Source of the DNA: DASQPR01 sp963724705
Lineage (GTDB): Bacteria > Actinomycetota > Actinomycetes > Mycobacteriales > Micromonosporaceae
Direction of reading: 5' to 3'
Length of the DNA stretch: 64,000 nucleotides
NCBI GenBank assembly: GCA_963724705.1
Contig: CAVRVS010000006.1
Location: 1 to 64,000, forward strand
Shown one piece after another: positions 9,879 to 18,641 of the stretch (positions are counted from its first letter, which is position 1; every line of letters begins with the position of its first letter). Below the pieces are notes generated by a model that was not told the origin of the DNA, ran no database searches, and saw nothing but the letters and a program-made list of their open reading frames with translations. Made by a program: the position numbers and the translations under genes.

Positions 9879-10436
9879 GTGGAACGCGGAGTCCGGGAGC
9901 GGATGGTCGACAGTGCGATCGTGCTCCTGGCTAAGCACGGCTATCAGGGCACCTCGTTCGCCGACGTGATCGCCGCCTCCGGCGCGCCGCGTGGTTCGAT
10001 CTATCACCACTTCCCGGACGGCAAGACACAACTCATCGCGGCCGCGGTGGAGGTCGCGGGGCAGCGGGCGGTCGCGCTGGTCGAGACTCTGCGCGGCCAG
10101 CCACCGGCCGCCATCGTGGATGGCTTCATGATGATGTGGCGTTCGGTGCTCGACCGCTCGAACTTCTCGGCCGGCTGCTCGGTCCTCGCCGTCACGGTCT
10201 CGGCCGATTCCGGCGATTTGTTGGATCGGGCCGCGGTGGTCTTTCGATCGTGGCGGGATCGGATGGCCGATCTCTTGGTGGCCAGCGGAGTCAGCGCGCC
10301 GGACGCGACGTCGTTCGCCACGCTGCTCATCGCCTCGAGCGAGGGCGCGGTTGTGCTCAGCCGGGCCGAGCAGAGCTTCGCCCTGTTCGATGCGGTTCAC
10401 GAACAACTGCGCGCGTACGCTTCATCGCTGCCCTGA
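9879..10436 (+). CDS. TetR/AcrR family transcriptional regulator
   Basis: 185 residues. The N-terminal helix-turn-helix is clear (LLAKHGYQGTSFADVIAASG then APRGSIYHHFPDGK). The C-terminal ligand domain, with SAGCSVLAVTVSAD, resembles the LmrA/YxaF subgroup of TetR regulators. It is divergent from the tautomerase gene and convergent with the amidase, 18 nt from its stop. GTG start at 9879. Confidence 0.88.
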   Translation: MERGVRERMVDSAIVLLAKHGYQGTSFADVIAASGAPRGSIYHHFPDGKTQLIAAAVEVAGQRAVALVETLRGQPPAAIVDGFMMMWRSVLDRSNFSAGCSVLAVTVSADSGDLLDRAAVVFRSWRDRMADLLVASGVSAPDATSFATLLIASSEGAVVLSRAEQSFALFDAVHEQLRAYASSLP

Positions 10437-10454
10437 TCCCGACGCCGGGTCAGG

Positions 10455-11861
10455 TCATGCCGGTTCGGCCGTACGCAACGGCCAGCCGGGCGCGTGCCGC
10501 AGCCACGGCGACGCCTCTTCCAGTTGCCCAGCCACGGCGAGGAGTCGCAACTCCGAACCCGGCGGCCCGACGAGTTGTACGGCGACCGGCAAACCGTCGG
10601 TCCGTACGCCCATCGGAACCACCATTGCCGGGAAGCCGGCCACGTTCCACGGCGCCGCGTACGGTGCGAAGCGCATGCTGGCCAGCACGTTTGCCGACCA
10701 CGACTTCGTGTGAAACTCCTCGGCCGCCGGCGGCGACGTTGCCAGCGCCGGCGTGAGCAATACGTCGACGTTGTTGTCGCCGAACCACGCCTCGCAGTCG
10801 CGGCGCCATTTGGCCCGGTGCTCGGCCTGGACAAAGCCGTGGCGAGACGCCCACCGCCCGATCTCCATGTGCCGCCGGGTCCGGGGTTGCAGCTCGCGCC
10901 GATCCAATTCGTTGGCGGTTACGTCGTCGTAGACGGCCGCGCACCACGTCGCGATCGTGCGGTAACCCAGCCGCGTCGGATAGGTCGGGCTGCGATCGAT
11001 CGCGTCGTGACCGGCGCCGATCAAGAGTTTCGTGGCCGACGAGACAGCGGCTTTCGCGGCCGCGTCCGGGAACACGCCGACGACCGGGCTGCGGGTCGAC
11101 ACCGCGACGCGCAGCCGATCCGGCGGCGCCAGTTGCGGCGGCGCCCATCCGGCGAGCACAGCCAGACCGACGGCGGCATCGGCGACCGTGGTGGTGAGCA
11201 GACCGTGCTCGGCCAGCCCGTACCAGTCGTTCGCGCCCATCGCGGCCGGCACGACGCCCCGCCCCGGCTTGACGCCGACGAGTCCGCACGCGGCCGCCGG
11301 AATCCGGATCGAGCCGAGACCGTCATTCCCATGGGCCATCGGGACCATGCCCGACGCCACGGCCGCCGCGGCGCCGCCGGACGATCCGCCCGGTGTGCGG
11401 TCGGTGCGCCAGGGGTTGCGGGTCACCGCGTCCGAGTCGTCGGTGAACGGCCAGATGCACAGCTCCGGTGCCCGGGTAGTCCCGACGACGACGGCTCCCG
11501 CGCCGCGCAGTCTGCGTACCACCTCATGGTCTTCGGCGGCGACGGCGGTCCGCGCATGGGCGGACCCGTTCCAGGTCGGCAGGCCGGCGATCGCGGTATT
11601 TTCCTTCACCGCGACCGGCACACCGGCCAGGGGCAGGTTGACCAGCTCTTCCTGTGCGTCGACGGCGTCCGCCTCGGCCAGCGCCTCACCGCCGCGCAGC
11701 AGCCGGAACGCCCGCACGACGGCGCCGCGTGCGGTGATATGGGCGAGATGATCGGACACGACCTCGGTCGCGGACGCGTCGCCGCGCCGCACGGCGCGCG
11801 CGATCTGCTTCGCTGTCGCCCCCACCCAGGTCTGTGTCTCGTCCAGGGCCTCGAGGGCCAT
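10455..11861 (-). CDS. amidase signature family protein
   Basis: About 468 residues. The Ser-cisSer-Lys triad region is present: the lysine in VAVKENTAIAG near residue 83 and the serines in the glycine/serine-rich stretch (TPGGSSGGAAAAVASG) near 158-173. These enzymes hydrolyse amides; GatA function is unlikely because no gatB or gatC is nearby. I chose the ATG at 11861 because a perfect 10-bp hairpin at 11885-11908 would otherwise be inside the coding region. An ATG at 11915 is possible. It lies downstream of metB on the same strand. Confidence 0.85.
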   Translation of the reverse strand: MALEALDETQTWVGATAKQIARAVRRGDASATEVVSDHLAHITARGAVVRAFRLLRGGEALAEADAVDAQEELVNLPLAGVPVAVKENTAIAGLPTWNGSAHARTAVAAEDHEVVRRLRGAGAVVVGTTRAPELCIWPFTDDSDAVTRNPWRTDRTPGGSSGGAAAAVASGMVPMAHGNDGLGSIRIPAAACGLVGVKPGRGVVPAAMGANDWYGLAEHGLLTTTVADAAVGLAVLAGWAPPQLAPPDRLRVAVSTRSPVVGVFPDAAAKAAVSSATKLLIGAGHDAIDRSPTYPTRLGYRTIATWCAAVYDDVTANELDRRELQPRTRRHMEIGRWASRHGFVQAEHRAKWRRDCEAWFGDNNVDVLLTPALATSPPAAEEFHTKSWSANVLASMRFAPYAAPWNVAGFPAMVVPMGVRTDGLPVAVQLVGPPGSELRLLAVAGQLEEASPWLRHAPGWPLRTAEPA

Positions 11862-11884
11862 CGGTGCCTCCGACGGGAAATACC

Positions 11885-11908
11885 ACGCGTGGCCTTCCGG
11901 CCACGCGT
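11885..11908 (-). terminator. perfect hairpin between metB and the amidase gene
   Basis: Stem ACGCGTGGCC (11885-11894), loop TTCC, stem GGCCACGCGT (11899-11908), with no mismatch. It has no T run, so it is a hairpin-only terminator or an attenuating/processing structure separating metB from the amidase gene. Confidence 0.5.
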
Positions 11909-11925
11909 CGAGCATGTCGTATGAG

Positions 11926-13080
11926 TCAGGCCAACGCCTGCTCCAAGTCCGCGAGGAGATCATCCACCGTCTCGATACCGACAGACAAGCGGACCAGGTC
12001 GCCGGGCACCTCCAACGGAGAACCGGCCGCACTTGCATGTGTCATCCGGCCCGGGTGCTCTATCAACGACTCGACACCACCCAGCGATTCGCCAAGTACG
12101 AACAGTTTTGCCCGATTACAGACATCGATCGCTGCCGCTTCGCCACCAACCGCGCGGAAGCTCACCATGCCGCCGAACCGGCGCATCTGCTTCGCGGCGA
12201 TCTCGTGCCCAGGGTGCTCGGCCAGGCCCGGATAGGCCACGCCGGCCACCTTCGGATGGTGGCTCAGGAAGGCGGCAACCCGCTCGGCGTTGTCGCAGTG
12301 GCGGTCCATCCGGACGCCCAGGGTCTTGATGCCGCGCAGGGTCAGCCACGCGTCGAACGGTCCGGGCACTGCACCCATCGCGTTCTGGTGGTACGCCAAC
12401 CGCTGGCCCAACTCCTCGTCGACCACGATGAGCGCGCCACCGATCACGTCGGAGTGCCCACCGATGTATTTCGTCGTCGAGTGGACGACGACATCGGCCC
12501 CGAGGGTGAGCGGCTGCTGCAGGTACGGCGACGCGAACGTGTTGTCGACGACGAGCAGAGCGCCGTTGTCGTGGGCGACGTGCGCCAGCGCCGCGATATC
12601 GGCGATCGAGAGCAGCGGATTCGTCGGAGTCTCGACCCAGACGATGCGAGTGTTCGGCTGGATCGCCGCACGAACGGCGTCCGGATCGCTTACCGGTGCC
12701 GCCGTCCATTGCAGACCCCAGCGCTCGGCCACCTTCGAGAACAGGCGGAACGTGCCGCCGTACGCATCATTGGGGATGACCACGTGGTCGCCGGGCTGGC
12801 AGACCGTACGCAGGAGAGTGTCCTCGGCCGCGAGGCCACTGGCGAAGGCGAGCCCATGGCGCCCTGACTCCAGCGCGGCGAGGCACTCGTGCAACGCGTC
12901 GCGGGTCGGATTGGCGGAGCGGCTGTATTCGTACCCGAGACGGGGCGCGCCGACCGCGTCCTGGGCGTACGTCGATGTCTGGTAGATCGGCGTCACCACC
13001 GCACCGGTGCGCGGATCAGGCTCCTGACCTGCGTGGATGGCGAGTGTCTCGAAGCCGTGAGCGGCTGGGCTGTTCGTCAC
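11926..13080 (-). CDS. metB: cystathionine gamma-synthase / PLP-dependent trans-sulfuration enzyme
   Basis: 384 residues, the normal size for Cys/Met metabolism PLP enzymes. Cofactor contacts are visible: YSRSANPTRDAL, GLAAEDTLLR, VVDNTFASPYLQ, and the Schiff-base lysine in HSTTKYIGGHSD near residue 205. Near the C-terminus the sequence has LGESLGGVESLIEHP. MetB joins O-succinyl- or O-acetylhomoserine with cysteine; closely related gamma-lyases cannot be fully excluded. GTG start at 13080 lies 6 nt after a TACGCT box, suggesting a leaderless mRNA. metB neighbours greA in Mycobacterium as well. Confidence 0.9.
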   Translation of the reverse strand: MTNSPAAHGFETLAIHAGQEPDPRTGAVVTPIYQTSTYAQDAVGAPRLGYEYSRSANPTRDALHECLAALESGRHGLAFASGLAAEDTLLRTVCQPGDHVVIPNDAYGGTFRLFSKVAERWGLQWTAAPVSDPDAVRAAIQPNTRIVWVETPTNPLLSIADIAALAHVAHDNGALLVVDNTFASPYLQQPLTLGADVVVHSTTKYIGGHSDVIGGALIVVDEELGQRLAYHQNAMGAVPGPFDAWLTLRGIKTLGVRMDRHCDNAERVAAFLSHHPKVAGVAYPGLAEHPGHEIAAKQMRRFGGMVSFRAVGGEAAAIDVCNRAKLFVLGESLGGVESLIEHPGRMTHASAAGSPLEVPGDLVRLSVGIETVDDLLADLEQALA

Positions 13081-13092
13081 CGGCACAGCGTA
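13081..13092 (-). promoter_or_regulatory. leaderless promoter -10 box for metB
   Basis: On the minus strand TACGCT (13092-13087), then 6 nt, then the GTG start at 13080. This TANNNT-N6-start arrangement is the known actinobacterial leaderless promoter pattern and recurs at several genes in this window. Confidence 0.45.
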
Positions 13093-13133
13093 GCGCCGCC
13101 GATGGTGCCGCCATGTGCTCGCCTGATGATCGC

Positions 13134-13196
13134 CGCAACTTCCTGGAAGTCGCCCGGCCGGAGCGTGCGACGACGGGCGACTTCCAGGAAGTTGCG
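13134..13196. repeat. 23-bp perfect inverted repeat, family A copy 1
   Basis: The left arm at 13134-13156 and the right arm at 13174-13196 are perfect reverse complements over 23 bp, separated by 17 nt. Each arm contains the smaller palindrome TTCCTGGAA. It occupies the divergent space between metB and the HIT gene. A near-identical copy lies at 60757-60831, also between divergent genes. Neither location suits a terminator; a mobile non-autonomous element or a shared regulatory site are alternatives. Confidence 0.85.
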
Positions 13197-13225
13197 CTCG
13201 GACTCGGCGGCTAGGGTCGGATGCT

Positions 13226-13642
13226 GTGAACCCGTGTGTCTTTTCCGCCATCATCGCCGGCGAAATACCCGCGAACATCGTCGCCGATACGCCGGATGGC
13301 GTCGCGTTCCTCGACAAGCGGCCGGTGTTTCCCGGCCACACGCTCGTCGTGCCGCGCGAGCACATCGAGACACTGAGTGATCTGCCGGCCGCGCTGCTGC
13401 CCGGCTATTTCGCGCTGGTCCAGCGCATCGCCCGCGCCGTCGAGATCGGCATGGAAGCCGACGGTACGTTCGTCGCCATCAACAACAAGGTCAGCCAAAG
13501 TGTCCCGCACTTGCACACCCACGTCGTCCCGCGGCGGCGCAAGGACGGGTTGCGCGGATTCTTTTGGCCCCGCAATCCGTACCCGTCGGATGAGGCTGCG
13601 GCCGAGGTCGCGGCGCGGATCCGGGCTGCGGTCGCCGCATGA
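13226..13642 (+). CDS. HIT family hydrolase
   Basis: 138 residues with the histidine triad HLHTHVVPR near residue 95, the signature of HIT nucleotide hydrolases and transferases (Hint/HinT-like). CVFSAIIAGEIPANIV at the N-terminus and HTLVVPREHIETL in the middle are typical. Likely a purine nucleoside phosphoramidase. GTG start at 13226, eight nt after TAGGGT. Convergent with the phosphatase gene that follows. Confidence 0.93.
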   Translation: MNPCVFSAIIAGEIPANIVADTPDGVAFLDKRPVFPGHTLVVPREHIETLSDLPAALLPGYFALVQRIARAVEIGMEADGTFVAINNKVSQSVPHLHTHVVPRRRKDGLRGFFWPRNPYPSDEAAAEVAARIRAAVAA

Positions 13643-13656
13643 GCGACTTGAGGTCG

Positions 13657-14145
13657 CTAGCCCTGCCCGGTTGAACCCGGACGTGCCGGCCACGACGGAC
13701 ACTGCCAGCCGTTCGATGTCCGTACGACCAGGAACGGCACCGCGTACGGCAGTGGTGCGCCCCAGATCTCCGTACCCAGGTGGCAGATCGTGGCAAGCGC
13801 GGCCGTGAGGCTGGCGACGTGGCCAACCACGACGGCGGTCGTACCGGGATCGGCCGGGTCGGTCGCCCCCTCCAGCGCGCCGATGCCAACCTCGTCGAGA
13901 TCCGCCATGATCGACGGCCGGAGACCGTGGGCCGCCGCGATGATCTTGGCGGTTTCTGTGGCGCGCCGAGCCGTGCTCGCATAGACGCCGTCCACGGGCA
14001 CGTCGCGCAGGAGCGCCGCCGTGGCCGACGCCTGTTCGCGCCCGAGCGGCGTCAGCGGCGCCGCCGGAAGCACACCGGCCGCACCGGCAACGACGTTCGC
14101 CGACTCGCCGTGTCGCAGGCAAAACAACCGGACAGATCCGACCAC
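13657..14145 (-). CDS. histidine phosphatase (phosphoglycerate mutase-like) protein
   Basis: About 162 residues from a GTG at 14145. The phosphohistidine motif is LRHGESA at the N-terminus and the second histidine is in VVVGHVASL near residue 110. ALEGATDPADP occupies the proton-donor region. It is on the short side for the family. A longer frame exists upstream but lacks family features. The substrate could be a phosphosugar or phosphoprotein. Confidence 0.82.
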   Translation of the reverse strand: MVGSVRLFCLRHGESANVVAGAAGVLPAAPLTPLGREQASATAALLRDVPVDGVYASTARRATETAKIIAAAHGLRPSIMADLDEVGIGALEGATDPADPGTTAVVVGHVASLTAALATICHLGTEIWGAPLPYAVPFLVVRTSNGWQCPSWPARPGSTGQG

Positions 14146-14308
14146 GGGTGGACGATATCCGATGACGATCTTGGGCACCGAACGGCCGTTAAGAAGTCTT
14201 ACGACGGCCTCTACGCCCGCCACGACGGAACACTCGATGGGCCACGATGGTTGAGTCAGACGCCGGGCTGAACAGCCCAGCCATGTGACAGATATGAGGG
14301 AGCGCACC

Positions 14309-14968
14309 GTGTTTCTGCGCCGTACCGCACCTGCTATGCCGACCGCCGACCAGGCGCTGCCGGGCCGGACGACCCCGCTGAACGTGCCACCGACGCACGC
14401 CGTGCTCGGGACGCCGCAGCAGGGTCCGTGGCCGGCCGGATCGGAGATCGCGGTCTTCGGGATGGGTTGCTTCTGGGGTGCCGAGCGAATGTTCTGGCAG
14501 ATCCCCGGCGTCTACTCGACGGCCGTCGGTTACGCCGGCGGATTTACCGCCAACCCGACCTACGAGGAGACGTGTACCGGCATGACCGGTCACACCGAGG
14601 TCGTCCAGGTCGTCTACGACCCCGCCGTCGTCTCGTACGAGCAGTTGCTCAAGGTGTTCTGGGAGAACCACGACCCGACACAGGGCAACCGCCAGGGCAA
14701 TGACGTCGGCACCCAGTACCGTTCGGCGATCTTCACGACGTCGCCGTCCCAGGCGGCCACCGCCGAGACGTCGCGGGCGGCGTTCGCGCCGGTCGTCGAG
14801 AAGGCCGGGTACGGCGAGATCACGACCGAGATCGCGCCGCTCCGCGACTTCTACTACGCCGAGGGGTATCACCAGCAGTACCTGCACAAGAACCCGGGCG
14901 GCTACTGCAACATCGGCCCCAACGGGATGAGTTGCCCGGTCGGTGTCGCCAAGGCCGACAACGCCTGA
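14309..14968 (+). CDS. msrA: peptide methionine (S)-S-oxide reductase
   Basis: 219 residues. The active site GMGCFWGAER lies near residue 55, followed by VGYAGGFTANPTYEE, GHTEVV and GTQYRSAIF, all MsrA hallmarks; a C-terminal resolving cysteine is in GMSCPVG. It reduces methionine-S-sulfoxide in proteins. I prefer the GTG at 14309 because a GGGAG site precedes it and the protein then starts like other actinobacterial MsrA (VFLRRT). GTG 14285 or ATG 14294 are alternatives. A terminator hairpin follows. Confidence 0.94.
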   Translation: MFLRRTAPAMPTADQALPGRTTPLNVPPTHAVLGTPQQGPWPAGSEIAVFGMGCFWGAERMFWQIPGVYSTAVGYAGGFTANPTYEETCTGMTGHTEVVQVVYDPAVVSYEQLLKVFWENHDPTQGNRQGNDVGTQYRSAIFTTSPSQAATAETSRAAFAPVVEKAGYGEITTEIAPLRDFYYAEGYHQQYLHKNPGGYCNIGPNGMSCPVGVAKADNA

Positions 14969-14981
14969 TCGGATCGGTAAG

Positions 14982-15012
14982 CGGGCTCGAGGCACATGCC
15001 TCGGGCCCGTTT
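14982..15012 (+). terminator. intrinsic terminator of msrA
   Basis: Stem CGGGCTCGAGGC, loop ACAT, stem GCCTCGGGCCCG (11 of 12 paired), followed by TTT. It starts 13 nt after the msrA stop. Confidence 0.75.
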
Positions 15013-15155
15013 CATGTCTCTGGACCTACGCGGCGACTTCCGCTCGAAGGGTCGCCCGCGTACGTAACGTCAGGGTGGTTGTCGGTCGGGCTTAACGTCA
15101 CTGGCGTTCCCGAAGCGTGGATCTTGCAGGATCGCTGGCGCCGCGCCGTGGCCGA

Positions 15156-15843
15156 CTACTCGTAGCAGTCCTCATTGTTCAGCTGGACGGCGAGTTCGAT
15201 CACGTGACCGTTCGAGACCGCGATCCGGTATTCGCTGGTCGTGCTGGCGGGCGCCGCGACATAGCCGACACCTTCGTCGCCTTGCAGACCACGCCAGGTC
15301 GGGTAGGCCTGTTGCAACTGCGCGAGCGTGCTGCCGATCTTGATCCCGGCCGTCGTCGTGATTCCGGGATAGGCGTAAATGGCCACCAGCCCGAGCGACG
15401 GAGAGTAAAACAGCGAAGGCGCGCCGCCGCTCGGCGCCGCGAGCAGGCGGCCGGTCCGGCATGTCTGACCTGGCGCGAGCGACGCCGTACTGACGAGATG
15501 CGTGGCCTGCGCCTGAGCGGCCGTCATACCGAGCTTCAGGGCGCCGAATCCCGTCGAGCCCAGCACCACTGTCGACAGCGAGGGCGGGGCCGTCGGCGTC
15601 GACGGGGTCGCGATGATCGGCGGCAGCGCGGGCGGGACGGCAGGTGGCAGGGCAACGGTCGGCACGATCGGCTGCCCGGGCGCGCCGAGCGTCGGCCCGG
15701 GCGACGGGACGTTGACTGTTGGCGCGGCTGGCGTCGGCACGCGGATCGTGGGGTGCGGGCTCGCCGTCGCCGTACCCGTGGAAGGGCTGGAGCAGGCGCC
15801 CGGCGAGTGCCACGGTGACCGCGGCGGTGATGGCGATTCGCAC
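15156..15843 (-). CDS. secreted lipoprotein, frameshifted at the signal peptide
   Basis: The mature part (about 210 residues) has a Pro/Thr/Ala-rich linker (to about residue 95) and a C-terminal globular domain with two cysteines. In the raw sequence the C-terminal frame has no sensible N-terminus, while another frame encodes a fine signal peptide, VRIAITAAVTVALAG. Removing one C from the CCC at 15799-15801 joins them into ...VTVALAGACSSPST, a lipobox, giving a 228-residue lipoprotein starting at GTG 15843. Function unknown. Convergent with msrA. Confidence 0.75.
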
Positions 15844-15960
15844 GAACACGCACAGCGGACACCTCCGAGCCTTCGCCGACTCCGCAACCCGCCGTGGCAC
15901 CGACGGCAGCAGGATCGTAACGACGGCCGTTGACGGGCGTCCAGATGTCGGTGCGGACGG

Positions 15961-16194
15961 CTAGGTCGTCCGGCGACCGCCGCGAATGACATAGGTGATC
16001 GGCGCCAGCACAATGAGGCAGATGCCGACGATCATGACGTCGTTGGCGTGTTTGATCGCACCGTCGTGCAGGTGCGCATACCCGACCGCGAACAGCACGA
16101 TACCGGCCAGGAAGATCAGGAACAGTGCTGGTCCGATTGCCCCGGACCGGCGTCGTGTCGGGCGCGCCCGACGGCGGCGCTTCCATCGCGCCAT
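15961..16194 (-). CDS. small two-helix membrane protein
   Basis: 77 residues: a strongly basic N-terminus (RWKRRRRARPTRRR), then two hydrophobic helices (about 23-42 and 52-70) and a basic end. No family recognised. The start ATG at 16194 is followed by good actinobacterial composition. The gene is divergent from nhaA, separated by about 230 nt. Confidence 0.65.
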   Translation of the reverse strand: MARWKRRRRARPTRRRSGAIGPALFLIFLAGIVLFAVGYAHLHDGAIKHANDVMIVGICLIVLAPITYVIRGGRRTT

Positions 16195-16423
16195 GACATG
16201 AACCGCCCTTCCAGCGTCTACGTGACGGACGTTTTATCGATGCCCATCCGCGCCCACGATTACACCTGCGTCGCCCGGCCGGTGCGGGCGATCCGGTTCG
16301 GCCGGCGGTGGGAAGTTCGCGGCACCGCGGACGACCTACCTTGGGTCGTGGAAGACTACCGATCACGGTCGGATGGAACGTCGCTCGCGGTGATCGGCCG
16401 CCGGATGTGTCGCGGGAGGGAAC

Positions 16424-17842
16424 GTGAGCAGTCAGAGCGTGCTGCCCCGGCGCGTTCGGCCCGGCCCGGCCGCCCGCGTCAGTGTGCCTCTTCCCTACCT
16501 GCCGGCGACGGTGCGGCAGTTCCTGGCCAATGAGGCCGGCGGCGCCGTACTGCTGCTCGTCGCGGCGGTGGCCGCGCTCATCTGGGCGAACATCTCCCCC
16601 ACCGGGTACGAGAACTTCTGGACCACGAGCACGTCAATAGCGGTCGGCGATTGGTCCTTTACGATCGACGTCCGCGACTGGGTCAACGACGCCGCGATGG
16701 CGGTCTTCTTCCTCGTCGTCGGTCTGGAGATCAGCCGCGAAGCGACCGTCGGTGATCTACGCGACATGCGCCGCGTCGTCGTGCCGGCCTGCGGCGCGAT
16801 CGGCGGACTTGCGCTGCCGGCGCTGATCTATTTCGCGTTCGAGCACAACGGTCTGGCGGCGCGCGGCTGGGGCATTCCGATGTCCACCGACACGGCGTTC
16901 CTGATCGGGATCCTCGCGCTGTTCGGTCCGCGCTGCCCCGACCAGCTCCGACTGTTTCTGCTGACGCTTGCGATCGTCGACGACATCGGGGCCATTACCG
17001 TCATGGCGCTGTTCTACACGCCGGACGTACATATGGGTGCGCTGATCGCCGCCGCGGTCCTCGTCGCCGTGCTTGCCGGCTTACGGTGGGCCCGAGTGTG
17101 GCAACAGTGGCCGTACGTGTTGACCGGAGTAGCCCTGTGGATCGCGGTGACCGCGTCCGGCGTGCACCCGACGCTCGCCGGCGTGCTCGTCGGCCTGCTC
17201 GTGCCCGCCGCGCTCGTGGAGGTCGAGCAGAGCGACCGATTCCGCCAGTTCGGTCGGGCCGTGATCGAACGAGCCGATCCGCGGCGGGCCCGGCTCGCCG
17301 CGTCGGCGGCACGGGCCACGGTGCCGACGAACGACCGACTCCAGGACGCACTGCACCCGGTCAGCGCGTTTTTCGTCGTGCCGGTTTTCGGACTGGCCAA
17401 CGCGGGTGTGCCATTGGATGGCGCAACGTTGCGGCACGCGTTCACCTCAGGCGTGACCATCGGCATCATCGTCGCGTTGCTGATCGGCAACGCCATCGGT
17501 ATTTCCGTGGCGGCCGGCCTGGCACTGCGTACGGGCCTGGGCGATCTGCCCGGACGGGTGCGCTACGGGCATCTGATCGGCGGCGCGGTGTTGGCGGGGA
17601 TCGGGTTCACGATTTCACTGTTCATCACGGATCTGGCGTTCGACGACGTCCTGCTGCGAAGCGAGGCCAAAATCGGCGTACTCGCCGGGTCGTTACTCGC
17701 CGCCGTGCTCGGCTCACTCCTCCTGCGCTACCTGGGTGAACGGCTGCCGTTGTGCACGATCGATGACTCGAGCCCGCCACCGCCGCTTCCGGACGGCGAC
17801 TGGCAGGATCCGAGCCTCAGTGACGCGTCGGCGCATAAGTAG
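16424..17842 (+). CDS. nhaA: Na+/H+ antiporter NhaA
   Basis: 472 residues with about 11-12 transmembrane segments. The ion-binding aspartates are present in MSTDTAFLIG and LAIVDDIGAI. The C-terminal GIGFTISLFITDLAF is typical. It exchanges cytoplasmic Na+ for external H+ in pH and sodium homeostasis. GTG start at 16424 after a GGGAGG site. The protein ends in a short Pro/Asp/Ser tail; in many actinobacteria a DsbA-like thioredoxin domain is fused here, but in this genome it is a separate convergent gene. Confidence 0.95.
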   Translation: MSSQSVLPRRVRPGPAARVSVPLPYLPATVRQFLANEAGGAVLLLVAAVAALIWANISPTGYENFWTTSTSIAVGDWSFTIDVRDWVNDAAMAVFFLVVGLEISREATVGDLRDMRRVVVPACGAIGGLALPALIYFAFEHNGLAARGWGIPMSTDTAFLIGILALFGPRCPDQLRLFLLTLAIVDDIGAITVMALFYTPDVHMGALIAAAVLVAVLAGLRWARVWQQWPYVLTGVALWIAVTASGVHPTLAGVLVGLLVPAALVEVEQSDRFRQFGRAVIERADPRRARLAASAARATVPTNDRLQDALHPVSAFFVVPVFGLANAGVPLDGATLRHAFTSGVTIGIIVALLIGNAIGISVAAGLALRTGLGDLPGRVRYGHLIGGAVLAGIGFTISLFITDLAFDDVLLRSEAKIGVLAGSLLAAVLGSLLLRYLGERLPLCTIDDSSPPPPLPDGDWQDPSLSDASAHK

Positions 17843-17866
17843 CGGGGTGGTTCGGTCCCGTTTCCG

Positions 17867-18364
17867 CTATACCTCTAGCGAGCGCCGCATCGTCCCCAAC
17901 TCGACCTTGCCGGTGTATATCCGGCCGTCGATGAACAGCGTGGGAGTGCCCCGGACTCCCGCTTCGGTTCCTGCCTCGTAGTCGGCGTGAATCGCCGGCT
18001 TGAAGGCCTGCGCCGCCGGCCCCGTCACCGGCCCGACACCGAGTTCCGCGGCGTACGTTTCGAGGTCCTGATCGGTGAGGCGATCCTGGTGGGCGAGCAG
18101 GATGTCGTGCATGTCCCAGAAGCGGTCGCCGGACGCCTCGGCGGCCAGCGCGGCGGTGAGCGCGAACGCATGCACCTGGAAGAGCGGGAAATGCCGCCAC
18201 ACGAGTCGGACCTGACCGTCCGACCCGTCGACCAGGCTCCGCAGTACGGGCGCGGCCGCCTTGCAGTACGGGCACTCGAGATCGCCGTACTCCACGATCG
18301 TGACCGGCGCGTCCGGATCGCCGTAGACGTGGCGGTTGAGGTCCACCGCAGTACTTTGCGTCAT
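17867..18364 (-). CDS. DsbA family thioredoxin-fold protein
   Basis: 165 residues with redox motif CPYC in YGDLECPYCKAAAPVL near residue 32 and the cis-proline loop in GVRGTPTLFIDGRIYTG. There is no signal peptide, so it is probably cytoplasmic, resembling the DsbA-like domain fused to NhaA in other actinobacteria. Its stop faces the nhaA stop 24 nt away. The ATG at 18364 overlaps the stop of the short GNAT-like frame (ATGA), implying coupling. Confidence 0.88.
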   Translation of the reverse strand: MTQSTAVDLNRHVYGDPDAPVTIVEYGDLECPYCKAAAPVLRSLVDGSDGQVRLVWRHFPLFQVHAFALTAALAAEASGDRFWDMHDILLAHQDRLTDQDLETYAAELGVGPVTGPAAQAFKPAIHADYEAGTEAGVRGTPTLFIDGRIYTGKVELGTMRRSLEV

Positions 18365-18600
18365 GGTTCGACGGTAGCCCGTCGCGGGCCGGATCCGTCC
18401 ATCTCGGCTGGGGCACTGAGCAGATAGACGCGCCGGACAAGTTTGCCGATCATGGCGTACACGTGCCAGAGGCAGTCGCCGAGTCCCGTACGTTGCACCG
18501 AAGGGTCGACCGCGAGCATGTCGATGGCTGCCACGCCCTCGCCTTGTTCCGCCACCGCAGCAACGTCACCAGGCGCAATGGCCCGGATGCGGTCACCCAT
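18361..18600 (-). pseudogene. short GNAT-like fragment upstream of the DsbA-like gene
   Basis: 79-codon frame from ATG 18600 with a GNAT motif A-like segment, IDMLAVDPSVQRTGLGDCL, but without the rest of an acetyltransferase fold. Its TGA overlaps the DsbA-like ATG. It could be a GNAT gene truncated by deletion, the tail of one broken by sequencing indels, or a genuine small protein. The 42 nt between it and the full GNAT gene at 18642 contain nothing else. Confidence 0.4.
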
Positions 18601-18641
18601 GCCGGCGAGGATGCCACCGCCGATGTTGGCGCGCGAGGGAA

